A DNA stretch of 33,812 nt from Bacteroidales bacterium (GTDB taxonomy: Bacteria; Bacteroidota; Bacteroidia; Bacteroidales; GCA-2748055), in NCBI GenBank assembly GCA_029931975.1, contig JAOZQY010000039.1, positions 2,130 to 35,941 of the forward strand. Reading direction: 5' to 3'. The notes beneath the pieces were generated by a model that saw nothing but the letters and a program-made list of their open reading frames with translations, was not told where the DNA came from and made no database searches. How positions within the stretch are numbered: position 1 is the stretch's first letter; each line of letters begins with the position of its first letter. Positions 1-9,279 of this stretch are shown here, one piece after another. The position numbers and the translations under genes are program-made.

Positions 1-307
1 ATGGCAACACCAATACCTGCACCCAGAACATCACTGTCACCGATGATGAGGATCCGGCTATCACCTGTGCAGGAGCACAGACGCAGACTGCCGATGCGGG
101 AGTATGTAATGCAGCGGTTACGGTCACCGGTCCTGCCACCACAGATAACTGTGGAGTGGCCACTGTCCTTAATGACTTTAATGGCACCGGCAATGCCAGT
201 GACACCTATCCGGTAGGGACCACTGTAGTTACCTGGACGGTTACGGATATCCATGGCAACACCAATACCTGCACCCAGAACATCACTGTCACCGATGATG
301 AGGATCC
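1..307 (+). repeat. Perfect 55-bp direct repeat within tandem HYR domains
   Basis: Bases 1-55 are identical to bases 253-307, with the copies starting 252 bp apart, exactly 84 codons. Both encode the same stretch ending in VTDDEDP, the linker between successive HYR domains. Perfect nucleotide identity over this length points to recent duplication or homogenisation, and more copies may lie upstream of the window. Confidence 0.95.
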
Positions 308-3300
308 AACATTTACGGTTCCTGAGAATGATACGGTCTGTAGAAACATGGATTGTACCTATGATATTGATCCTTCAGTAACAGGCGAAGTGTTTGATGA
401 ATGGGATAACTGTTCTGCCTCTCTCATAGCTGTCTATACGGACAACTTTACAAATTTGGTAAGCTGTGATGTGGCCGGATATGTGATTCGTACCTGGTCT
501 TTAGTAGATGATTACGGGAATGAAACCACACATGATCAGACCATATGGATTGAACCTGTACCCACAGTCATAGTAACATCTCCCGATACGATTCAGTGTG
601 ATAGCACGGTTACAAGCATACAGTTGACCAGTCCCTCTGTGTTCACCACAGGCAACATTACATTTAACTATACTGTTACCGATAATGGTTTTGTAACGGG
701 CTTTGCTTCATCAGTAACAGGATTGCCAAATAATTACATCATTGAAGATCAATTGATCAACCATTCAAATACTGTTCAAACTGTTACCTATAACATTACT
801 CCAATCAGTCCTGCAGGGTGTCCTGGTGGTCCGGTTCAGCATATAACAATCTATGTGAATCCCACTCCTGTTTTCCTTGTAAGTACCGCAGATACGCTTG
901 TTTGTGACGGTTCTGATATTCTGCTGGATGTAACACAACAAATGGGTCTGGTGGAAGGAGCGAAGGTTTACGATCTGACGCGTATTTATAACCCGGCAGA
1001 TATTACAGTAGTTAGCACTCAGCCCGATGGAGAATATAACCTGGAGACGGACGATATAAGCGATCAACTAATCAATAACACCAGTCAGGTTCAGGCAATA
1101 AGCTATCATTTTGTTGCTAAGATAAGGGATGACAGGTCTGGTACTAATTTTGGATACTGCGATCATGGCATTGATACCACCATCACCATTTGGGTTAATC
1201 CAACTCCCGATATTGTGGTCTCAGTTCCCGATACGGTTATCTGCAATGGAGATACCACTTCATTTACCATTACAAATCCCAACAGCACAATTATGGGTTC
1301 CTGGGTATATGATCTGGAAGTGACTGCCGATGATGAGATTAATGGGGAGCGCATGAGTGCAAATGGACTAACCCTTACTCCATTTTCTGAAACATTGACT
1401 AACAGCGATACCATAGTCCACAAGGTGGAGTACAGATTCATTCCAAGGATTACACCACCCGGAGGAAGGGATGATTGTGAAAATGGTAGAGATACCACCA
1501 TCACTATCTGGGTGAATCCGATGCCTGAAATACGGGTGAGTGCCGATACGGTGATTTGTAACGGGGAGACTGCCAACATTTCCATACGTAATCCCAACAA
1601 TCCGATCCGGGGAAACTGGCGCTATGATCTGGATGTAAATGCTGAAACGGAGATTGAAGGAGAACGCTTGAGTGATGTTGATCTGGGACTGACCACCATT
1701 AATGAAACGCTTACCAACAATGATACGGTGGCCCACTATGTGGATTATATATTTACTCCGAAGATTTATAACGATGATGGGGCAATAGTAGCTTGTACCA
1801 ATGGAGATACGACAATCCGGATCTGGGTGAATCCTACCCCGGGTATCCATGTGAGTGCCCCTGATAGTGTTCTATGTAACGGGGAGACTGCGAACATCGC
1901 TGTGAGGAATCCCAACAATCCCGTTCATGGAAACTGGATGTATGACCTGGTGGTGAGTGCCGAGGAGGAAATTGAAGGAGAGCGCTCAAGTGAGGATGGC
2001 CTAACGCTGACCTCAATTTCACAAACCCTGACTAACAGCGATACAGTGGTTCATTTTGTTCAGTACCACTTTATTCCCAGGATAACACCAAATGATGGAG
2101 GTGCCGATTGTGAGAACGGAAGAGATACCATCATTATCATTTGGGTGAACCCCACACCAGAGATAAGAGTGAGTACAGATACAGTGATCTGTAGCGGGGA
2201 GACAGCTAACATGACCATTAGAAATCCCAACGATCCAATTCGGGGAACCTGGATCTATAACCTGGTGGTGAATGCCGATGCCGCGATTGAAGGGGAGCGA
2301 TTAAGTGAGAATGGGCTGACCCTTACTTCAATTTCTGAAACCCTGACCAACAACGATTATGTAGCTCATAAGGTTGAATACCACTTTACCCCATGGATCC
2401 ATCCGGATGATTTGGGAGCAGATTGTGGTGGAGGTCAGGATACAACTGTTACAATCTGGGTAAACCCAACGCCACGAATTGAAGTGACAGCACCCGATAC
2501 GGTATTGTGTAATGATGAGAATGTGGATTTCGATGTCAAAAATCCTAATTACTCCGTTCAGGGTGAGTGGAAATATACTCTGGTAGTAGATTATGGAGCT
2601 TATGTAAGCGGACTAAACATTGGGAATGAGTATAGCGGTGGGGATATTCTCCTTACTGATCATCTGGTGAATCATGATACAGCGGCCCACCAGGTTGCCT
2701 ATCACTTCAGGCCCCGGATTACACCCGGTGATATGGGTTTGGATTGTGGCTCAGGGATTGATACAACCATCACCATTTGGGTGAATCCAACTCCGGAGAT
2801 CAGGGTAAGCGCTTTTGATACGGTCATCTGTAATTTTGATGATGTTGATTTCACTATCCGTAATCCTAATATACCCATCCAGGGAGATTGGAAATATAAT
2901 TTAACGGTCGAATATGAGGGACCCTTTATTACCGGAGATGATATTGGCGGGGAGTATGATGGTACAGATGTGCTACTGACCGATCATCTGGTCAACGATG
3001 ATACGGTTTATCATTATGTTGACTATCACTTCACCCCCCGTATTACGCCCATTGATGGAGGTGTGGACTGTGGAGAAGGCATCGATACCACCATCCGAAT
3101 CTGGGTGAACCCAACTCCGGCCATCAGGGTTTTTGCAGAAGATTCCATTCTTTGCAATGGGGAGCCGGCTGTTATTCGTGTCAGCAATCCTAACGCGTTT
3201 TATATTGGCGATTGGGAATACGATCTGCAGGTGACTCCCGATGATCCGGCGATGATAACGGGGTCCCGACCCAGTGTGGATGGAATTGCAGATACACTGT

Positions 3301-6300
3301 TGGTCGATCCTCTAATCAATCATGATACCATTGTTCATAAGGTGGAGTACAGATTTACCCCACTTAAAGTCCCCGATCCGGAATTGGTCTGTGCAGGAGG
3401 TACCGATACGACCATAGTGATCTGGGTTAATCCCACACCGAGAACAAGAGTGAGTGTCAGCGATACGGTACTTTGCGATGGGGATGATGTGACTCTTCAG
3501 CTGCGAAATCCAAATGATCCTATCAGGGGGACCTGGGATGGTACCCTGGTGATCACAGCAGAGCCCGGAATTACCGGGGTCACTTCAGGCAGTCAAACCT
3601 TTACCGGTGAAGCCACCTACAATTATACCTTAAATAACAGTGACAATGTGGCGAGAAGTGTTAGCTACCATTTCATTCCGCGAATCACAAATGCTGACGA
3701 TGATATCAATGAAATCTGCAATAATGGCATAGATACCACCATAACTATCTGGGTGAATCCCGTTCCGGATATTTCAGTCATAGCAAGCGATACATTAATC
3801 TGCAATGACGAGCTGGCCGAATTCCAGGTGAATACCCTGAATCCTCAAGTGCACGGAACCTGGGTCTATGATCTTGCTGTTGATTTTGATATAGAGATTA
3901 GTGGGGCACGAGGCAATGGTATCTATACCACAGACAGTACCCTGATTCAGGATCGGCTGTTTAATATGGATACGGCCGCACATAAAGTGAGCTATCACTT
4001 TAGCCCTAGAATATCACCCTCCGATTTACAGGCAGATTGTGAAAATGGCCGCGACACGACCATTACCATATGGGTGAATCCTACCCCCAGGATGTTTGTG
4101 GATTTCACCGATACTATTTTCTGTAATACCGATACAGCTGTTGTTATAGTCAGCGACGGACTCGGCTTTGTTTATGGCGAGAAAGAATACGTGGTCACGG
4201 CTGAGTTTAATAGCGCAGAATTGGAAATTATTTCAAGGGAAGACGGTGTTTCAGAGACCCTTGCAGCAGGTGTTGGTATTACTGACATTTATATAAATCA
4301 TTCCCGGGAATCGCAGCCTGTTGATTACACCTTCAGTCCCCACATTAGGGATACCCGTTCCGGACATGATGGGGAGTTCTGTTTCGACGGCGATATCACT
4401 ATCAGGATCTGGATACATCCTACTCCTGAAATTTTAGTGAATGTACCGGATACCATTATATGCGATAGCAGCTTTGTTGCAATTAATGTCTTCAATTCGC
4501 ATGGTGATTTTGAAGGTGGATCATTGGTCTATGAGCTGGGTGTAAGCTATGATGGCGGAGCTGTTACAGGAAGCATCACAGCGCCTGGGGAATGGGATCC
4601 GGATCACTCGATTTCCGATCAGTTGATAAACCTTAGTCCCACGGTTCAGCTGATTATTTACCGCTTTACGGCAAGGGTCAGGGACGACAGACCGGGTCAT
4701 AATGGATCCTTCTGCGACAATGGCACCGATACCACCATTCATATCTATCTGAATCCCTACCCGGTGCTGGATTATACCCTGGCGGAAGACAGTCTCTGTT
4801 TCGACGATGGATTTACCATCATCACTGATTCCCTGGTTTATGCCACCCATCCACTCTACTTCGAACTGGAGGTTAGCAATGGCAATGGACTTTCAGGCGT
4901 TATTGATCCCGAAGCTTATGGGGATACCCTGGCTGTAGCCAACCACCTGGATCAAACAGGAGTGATGAACCCGAACCTGGGAGTTGGCAGGCTAATATAT
5001 AATCTGCGACCATTTATATCCACTGAAGGGTGTATGGGGACAGATACCACATTTATCATTGATGTGAATCCCCTGCCCAGGATGACGGCAGAGTTATCGC
5101 GGCCACAGGATACTGCAGTTTGCCATGACTGGGGTTTTATGATCCTGATTGATAGTGTTGTGACCAATACAACCGGCCAGTATATTTATGATCTGGATAC
5201 CTATGGATATACTGAGTCCAATGTGGACAATGAGCAATTAAGTGGTGACTGGCCTGTAGAGAATATGGATCAGATGTCGGTGATTAATAATGGCGAGTTC
5301 ATTGAAGATATCACATATCGTTATATACCGGTAATCCGAAATGTTAATGGAGCGGGCAAGGATTGTCCGGGTACAGATTATGATTCCATTACAGTGCAGG
5401 TGGCGCCTGAGCTGCGGGGCAGTCTGGAGCCCGACACCAGCTATATTGGGGGTCATATAGTCAGGTGTTTTGGACTGGAAGAATCCGTACTGTATCCCAA
5501 TGTCAGGGGAGGGTATTATCGTGATGAGTACGGTTTCACCTGGGAAACCGATGATGGTTCCAGTCTTGTACCTGAAGATTCTTCACAGTTCAACCTTGGA
5601 ATTGGCACCTACAGTTACCATGTGGAAGATGTTATTGGTTGTGAATTTGGTGATACAATTCTACTCACCCAACCAGATATTCTTGAGATTCCTACGCCTG
5701 TAATTGTGGATGCAAGCTGCTATGCCGACGATAGGGTTGATGGATCCATAGATATATCTCCCGCAGGTGGTATAGAGGGATATGCCTATGATTGGACCGG
5801 ACCCTTCGGGTATACCAGTGATGAACAGGATGTGAACCCGGGAGGAGCAGGGCCATACTTCCTGACCTTAAATGATACCAACCAGTGTGAATATTCGTCT
5901 TACTACAGGATCGAATCGGCCGACCCAATAACTATTTCTGCCGCGTCGACACCCTATGGCAATTATGAAATTACCTGCAATGGGGCAAGTACAGGCGAGA
6001 TTGTAGTCAATAGTATTGCAGGAGGCTTCCCCGGGTATATCCTGGTTGCGGTGGATCAAATTACGGGAGATACGGTTTACAACCAGCCCGTATCTGAGAG
6101 TGGCGGAATAATTAGTGGCCTTCCCATTGGTGATTACAGGTTATGGGCCTATGACCAGGTGAACTGTTGGAATGAGAATCCGGGTAATGTTACCTTTCCG
6201 CTTGACGAGCCGGATACCATTTCCATTAGCCGTATTGATGCACAGCCCTATCACGATACGGTGGATATCAGTTGTTTTGCGGCCGATGATGGGTATATTG

Positions 6301-8237
6301 ATATCGAAGTATCGGGCGGACATACGGCCGACTATAAAAATGATTTCACCTGGAGCGGACCGGATGGCGACCTGGTACCGGGCGATAGTCTCCAGGGATC
6401 AGCTATCAATGGAACTTTAAGTGGCGGCACATACACTGTTTATATAGAAGATTACTGGGGTTGTAACAATATGGAGAGTTTTACGCTCTATGAACCCACA
6501 CCCATTGTGCTGGATGTGGATTCTGTGAGGATACTGAATGGCTGGAACATAAGCTGTTTTGGCGACGATGATGGTTTTATTGAGATCTCCTCCTCGGGCG
6601 GAATCATGTCCCATGAGTACCTGTGGACTCCCGGGTCCATGACCATCACTGATCCCACACAGCAGGATATCTATAACCTGGTGGCTGATACTTTCCATCT
6701 GACCATCACCGATAGTATCGAATGTACCTTCGATACGGTCTTTGAACTGATTCAACCCAATCCACTTGGTCTGGATACCATTATTCCGCGAATCAATGAT
6801 TGGGAGATCGCCTGTGCCGGCGATGCCAGCGGTGAGATTACCCTGATTCCCCTGGGTGGGGCCGACTCTACGCTTAATACTTATGCATGGGAGACCGATA
6901 TTGGAAGTCTTGACGATACGACCAGTATGAACCAGACCGAACTGACCGAGGGGAACTATACGGTTTTGGTCACCGATATCAATGGATGTGAATACCAGGA
7001 AAGTTATGAGATGCTCGATCCCGATCCCATTGTGATTGATACCCTGTATGCCGACAGTGCTTACTGTCATGGCTCCGCCTCTGGTGTGATCTATTTCAAC
7101 GCATATGGCGGTGTTCCTGAGTACGATTATTTGTGGAGCAATGGGGGAACCACAGAGGATATTGACAGTCTCTTTGCCGGAGTATATACCATTAGACTTA
7201 CCGATGATAATGGATGTATTGTAAGAGATAGTGTGGAGGTGTTTGAGGCAGATCATTTCGATGTGGAGATAATGGTCGCCAGCGATTATAATGGAGCAAT
7301 GATTTCCTGTACCAATGCTTCCGATGGGGTCATTGATCTTAATCCACTGGGAGGAACCGCACCTTACACCTATGAATGGAACACCGGGGCTACCACTGAG
7401 GACCTGGAGGGCTTGCCTGCAGGATTTTACAAAGTAAGGGTTCTGGATAATCATGGTTGTGTGGATTCTACCGAGATATCCCTTGACGATCCAAGTCCGC
7501 TTGATTATTCCATGCAGCTGCAGGATCCGCTTTGCTATAATGATTCGAGCGGACAGATCGAACTGCTGCTTACCGGTGGCACGGTACATGCGGTAGATGA
7601 TTACGAAATATGGGTCAATAATTTTATTTCGGGGATCATAACAGAGAACCTGCCCGAAGGAGAGTATCATATCCGGATAGAGGATCTGAACGATTGTTTC
7701 GTGGAGACCGATGCAGAGTTGATTAATCCCGACTCACTTGAACTTAGTTTTGATACGGAAGATGCCTTCTGTACGGATAAGCCCGATGGAGAAATGAACC
7801 TCTACATTGACGGGGGAACCTTCCCCTATGATATTTCCTGGAGCGAGGGACTGCCTGATAATGAGGATTCCTTTAATGAGCTTTATTCGGGCGATTATGT
7901 GGCCACGGTAACTGATGCCAACCTCTGTGTGACCATTGATACGGTTTCTGTGGGCTATACCTACGAATCCTGCCTGGTAATTCCCAATGCCTTTTCGCCC
8001 AATGGAGACGGATTCAATGATCTTTGGATAATCGAAGGAATAGAGCTTTATTCAAATGTGGAGATTCGTATCTTCGACCGCTGGGGAAGCAGGGTATACT
8101 ATTCCTCCAATGCCGTGGACGATCCATGGGATGGTACATTCGACGGCAGGCGCCTGCCAGTGGATTCCTACCACTATATTATTGATCTGCATGACGATAA
8201 TGTTCCGGCTACAGGAAACATAACCATTGTGCGATAA
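1..8237 (+). CDS. Giant repeat-rich T9SS type B surface adhesin (5' partial)
   Basis: The reading frame beginning at base 3 is open from the window edge to the TAA at 8235-8237, giving at least 2,744 residues; the true start and signal peptide lie upstream. A GTG at 156 is internal, since the HYR-type sequence before it continues in frame. Domain order in visible residues: HYR-type repeats about 1-180, about 15 PKD/Ig-like repeats about 182-1693 each ending near an IWVNPTP motif, about 10 SprB-type repeats about 1820-2655 each opening with a cysteine and carrying a GG pair, and a C-terminal gliding-type sorting domain about 2659-2744 beginning IPNAFSPNGDGFNDLW. Known families: such C-termini direct export by the type IX system, and SprB is a mobile cell-surface adhesin in gliding Flavobacteria. 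The protein is visibly Asp/Asn/Thr-rich, as expected for an extracellular protein. Role in adhesion or gliding is inferred; the ligand cannot be read from sequence. Confidence 0.93.
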   Translation, partial: GNTNTCTQNITVTDDEDPAITCAGAQTQTADAGVCNAAVTVTGPATTDNCGVATVLNDFNGTGNASDTYPVGTTVVTWTVTDIHGNTNTCTQNITVTDDEDPTFTVPENDTVCRNMDCTYDIDPSVTGEVFDEWDNCSASLIAVYTDNFTNLVSCDVAGYVIRTWSLVDDYGNETTHDQTIWIEPVPTVIVTSPDTIQCDSTVTSIQLTSPSVFTTGNITFNYTVTDNGFVTGFASSVTGLPNNYIIEDQLINHSNTVQTVTYNITPISPAGCPGGPVQHITIYVNPTPVFLVSTADTLVCDGSDILLDVTQQMGLVEGAKVYDLTRIYNPADITVVSTQPDGEYNLETDDISDQLINNTSQVQAISYHFVAKIRDDRSGTNFGYCDHGIDTTITIWVNPTPDIVVSVPDTVICNGDTTSFTITNPNSTIMGSWVYDLEVTADDEINGERMSANGLTLTPFSETLTNSDTIVHKVEYRFIPRITPPGGRDDCENGRDTTITIWVNPMPEIRVSADTVICNGETANISIRNPNNPIRGNWRYDLDVNAETEIEGERLSDVDLGLTTINETLTNNDTVAHYVDYIFTPKIYNDDGAIVACTNGDTTIRIWVNPTPGIHVSAPDSVLCNGETANIAVRNPNNPVHGNWMYDLVVSAEEEIEGERSSEDGLTLTSISQTLTNSDTVVHFVQYHFIPRITPNDGGADCENGRDTIIIIWVNPTPEIRVSTDTVICSGETANMTIRNPNDPIRGTWIYNLVVNADAAIEGERLSENGLTLTSISETLTNNDYVAHKVEYHFTPWIHPDDLGADCGGGQDTTVTIWVNPTPRIEVTAPDTVLCNDENVDFDVKNPNYSVQGEWKYTLVVDYGAYVSGLNIGNEYSGGDILLTDHLVNHDTAAHQVAYHFRPRITPGDMGLDCGSGIDTTITIWVNPTPEIRVSAFDTVICNFDDVDFTIRNPNIPIQGDWKYNLTVEYEGPFITGDDIGGEYDGTDVLLTDHLVNDDTVYHYVDYHFTPRITPIDGGVDCGEGIDTTIRIWVNPTPAIRVFAEDSILCNGEPAVIRVSNPNAFYIGDWEYDLQVTPDDPAMITGSRPSVDGIADTLLVDPLINHDTIVHKVEYRFTPLKVPDPELVCAGGTDTTIVIWVNPTPRTRVSVSDTVLCDGDDVTLQLRNPNDPIRGTWDGTLVITAEPGITGVTSGSQTFTGEATYNYTLNNSDNVARSVSYHFIPRITNADDDINEICNNGIDTTITIWVNPVPDISVIASDTLICNDELAEFQVNTLNPQVHGTWVYDLAVDFDIEISGARGNGIYTTDSTLIQDRLFNMDTAAHKVSYHFSPRISPSDLQADCENGRDTTITIWVNPTPRMFVDFTDTIFCNTDTAVVIVSDGLGFVYGEKEYVVTAEFNSAELEIISREDGVSETLAAGVGITDIYINHSRESQPVDYTFSPHIRDTRSGHDGEFCFDGDITIRIWIHPTPEILVNVPDTIICDSSFVAINVFNSHGDFEGGSLVYELGVSYDGGAVTGSITAPGEWDPDHSISDQLINLSPTVQLIIYRFTARVRDDRPGHNGSFCDNGTDTTIHIYLNPYPVLDYTLAEDSLCFDDGFTIITDSLVYATHPLYFELEVSNGNGLSGVIDPEAYGDTLAVANHLDQTGVMNPNLGVGRLIYNLRPFISTEGCMGTDTTFIIDVNPLPRMTAELSRPQDTAVCHDWGFMILIDSVVTNTTGQYIYDLDTYGYTESNVDNEQLSGDWPVENMDQMSVINNGEFIEDITYRYIPVIRNVNGAGKDCPGTDYDSITVQVAPELRGSLEPDTSYIGGHIVRCFGLEESVLYPNVRGGYYRDEYGFTWETDDGSSLVPEDSSQFNLGIGTYSYHVEDVIGCEFGDTILLTQPDILEIPTPVIVDASCYADDRVDGSIDISPAGGIEGYAYDWTGPFGYTSDEQDVNPGGAGPYFLTLNDTNQCEYSSYYRIESADPITISAASTPYGNYEITCNGASTGEIVVNSIAGGFPGYILVAVDQITGDTVYNQPVSESGGIISGLPIGDYRLWAYDQVNCWNENPGNVTFPLDEPDTISISRIDAQPYHDTVDISCFAADDGYIDIEVSGGHTADYKNDFTWSGPDGDLVPGDSLQGSAINGTLSGGTYTVYIEDYWGCNNMESFTLYEPTPIVLDVDSVRILNGWNISCFGDDDGFIEISSSGGIMSHEYLWTPGSMTITDPTQQDIYNLVADTFHLTITDSIECTFDTVFELIQPNPLGLDTIIPRINDWEIACAGDASGEITLIPLGGADSTLNTYAWETDIGSLDDTTSMNQTELTEGNYTVLVTDINGCEYQESYEMLDPDPIVIDTLYADSAYCHGSASGVIYFNAYGGVPEYDYLWSNGGTTEDIDSLFAGVYTIRLTDDNGCIVRDSVEVFEADHFDVEIMVASDYNGAMISCTNASDGVIDLNPLGGTAPYTYEWNTGATTEDLEGLPAGFYKVRVLDNHGCVDSTEISLDDPSPLDYSMQLQDPLCYNDSSGQIELLLTGGTVHAVDDYEIWVNNFISGIITENLPEGEYHIRIEDLNDCFVETDAELINPDSLELSFDTEDAFCTDKPDGEMNLYIDGGTFPYDISWSEGLPDNEDSFNELYSGDYVATVTDANLCVTIDTVSVGYTYESCLVIPNAFSPNGDGFNDLWIIEGIELYSNVEIRIFDRWGSRVYYSSNAVDDPWDGTFDGRRLPVDSYHYIIDLHDDNVPATGNITIVR
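546..5080 (+). repeat. Tandem array of about 15 PKD-like domains
   Basis: The motif I-W-V-N-P-x-P (with variants such as IEPVP, IYVNP, IHPTP, IDVNP) recurs near 550, 850, 1190, 1508, 1823, 2141, 2453, 2775, 3100, 3420, 3748, 4069, 4408, 4743 and 5060. Spacing is mostly 312-340 bp, about 105 residues. Each unit also has a V/I-C-N-G-like motif after a DT pair, an NPN motif, and a late TLTNNDTV-like segment. Central units (about 1190-2460) resemble each other most; the outer ones have diverged. The Ig/PKD-like fold is inferred from motif and length, not from a search. Confidence 0.88.
5455..7965 (+). repeat. Array of about 10 SprB-type repeats
   Basis: Cysteine-led repeats begin near 5463, 5714, 5974, 6272, 6551, 6811, 7064, 7306, 7531 and 7768. 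The usual pattern is a C followed by an acidic or small D/S/G segment, G-x-I, a GG pair, an aromatic Y-x-W, then TEDL/LxAGxY and a TDxxGC close. This is the pattern of the SprB repeat found in T9SS-secreted adhesins. Spacing is 225-300 bp, so units vary more in length than the PKD-like units do. Confidence 0.87.
7975..8237 (+). other. C-terminal T9SS type B sorting domain of the adhesin
   Basis: The last 86 residues start IPNAFSPNGDGFNDLW and continue with IRIFDRWGSRVY, DPWDGTFDG and a YHYIID strand. This matches the gliding-motility C-terminal domain (CHU_C / type B CTD) that targets proteins to the type IX secretion system. In studied cases type B substrates rely on a PorP/SprF-family partner, and such a gene follows immediately. 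Confidence 0.93.
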
Positions 8238-8254
8238 ATGCGTATCAGAAAACA

Positions 8255-9241
8255 GTGAAGAAGAGGATTTTACATAGTATGATACTTCTGATACTGACCT
8301 GTACAGGTGGAGTGATGGCGCAGCAGTTACCCATTTATTCCCAGTATGTACTCAATGGGTTTATGATCAATCCGGCCATGGCCGGCCATGATGGATATAC
8401 CTCCTTCAGTACTACGGCGCGACAGCAATGGCTGGGGTTCAGCCAGGCTCCACGGACCTATTCAGCTACCTGGCAGACCAGGGTTCTAAGGAAGTCCTAT
8501 AAAATTATAAACCGTCCCGTTAAAAGCAATAACAGGTTAAAACCCAGCACAAAGGGAAGAGTGGGACTGGGGGCCTGTCTGGTTAATGATGTCAATGCGA
8601 AGGTAGCTCGCACCGGGGCTTCATTTACCTATGCCTACCATATATTTATGAAGAATCAGCAGCTCTCGTTCGGACTTACCGGGAAGGCATTTCAGTACCG
8701 AATTAATACCGATGAGCTTAGATTCGGGGAAGATGGCGATCCGGTGCTAAATGGCGATTTTAATACCGTGGCTTACAGTCCGGATGCCGATTTTGGTGTT
8801 TTTTTTCGGGACCCCAGTTACTTTTTTGGGTTTTCCATTAGCAACCTGCTCCAGACGGCAGTAAAGGTTGGGGGAAATGAGATTGCCGATTTTAAAACCT
8901 ACAGGCACTACTGGTTTATGGGGGGCTACCGCTTTCATCTCAGTGATGATATTGATCTGGAACCCTCCACCTTGCTGAAGACCACGGAAAACTGGAATCC
9001 TCAGGGCGACATTACACTAAAGTTATACTACGATGAACTGTTCTGGGGCGGACTTGGCTACCGGACCAACCAGAGCATGATTGTCTTGCTGGGAGTCAGG
9101 GTAGATAATCTCTACTTTGGATATTCCTTCGACTGGTCTTTTTCGGAAATTGGCAATTTTAATTACGGATCGCACGAAATTAATCTTTCCGTTAAACTGG
9201 GCGATAATGCACGCCGCTATAAGTGGCTCAATCGCTATTGA
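8255..9241 (+). CDS. PorP/SprF-family type IX secretion outer-membrane protein
   Basis: This 328-residue protein has an N-terminal signal peptide (KKR positive region, hydrophobic core, likely cleavage after A22 in VMAQQ). The mature start, LPIYSQYVLNGFMINPAMAG, is a PorP/SprF hallmark. The rest alternates aromatic and polar residues with many glycines, as expected for an outer-membrane beta-barrel. I take the GTG at 8255 as start because it supplies the basic n-region; the in-frame ATG at 8279 would leave a weak signal peptide. The gene begins 17 bp after the adhesin stop, so the two are very likely co-transcribed. Known biology: SprF is needed for SprB secretion and surface localisation in Flavobacterium johnsoniae. 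By inference this protein is the dedicated partner of the upstream adhesin. Confidence 0.92.
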   Translation: MKKRILHSMILLILTCTGGVMAQQLPIYSQYVLNGFMINPAMAGHDGYTSFSTTARQQWLGFSQAPRTYSATWQTRVLRKSYKIINRPVKSNNRLKPSTKGRVGLGACLVNDVNAKVARTGASFTYAYHIFMKNQQLSFGLTGKAFQYRINTDELRFGEDGDPVLNGDFNTVAYSPDADFGVFFRDPSYFFGFSISNLLQTAVKVGGNEIADFKTYRHYWFMGGYRFHLSDDIDLEPSTLLKTTENWNPQGDITLKLYYDELFWGGLGYRTNQSMIVLLGVRVDNLYFGYSFDWSFSEIGNFNYGSHEINLSVKLGDNARRYKWLNRY

Positions 9242-9279
9242 TTCTTGGCCTGACTGCTAAAGTTTGTTTTATTTGTACT

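Noticed and set aside
1-216. Separate short gene starting with ATG at base 1
   Set aside because: It is frame 1 over HYR-coding sequence; frame 3 is open through the window edge and continues the adhesin.
6417-7670. 417-codon open frame on the minus strand opposite the SprB block
   Set aside because: It is the antisense shadow of a long repetitive, codon-biased gene; its translation has no recognisable domain and the plus-strand frame is clearly coding. The same applies to 1163-1600 and 1368-1850 on the minus strand.
546-7965. CRISPR array or satellite DNA
   Set aside because: The repeats are protein-domain repeats about 225-340 bp long with diverged DNA, not short identical repeats with spacers.
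9245-9275. Promoter TTG-N20-TTTATTTG directly before FkbM
   Set aside because: It has one mismatch and would place the start of transcription at or after the ATG at 9280; co-transcription with porP is simpler.
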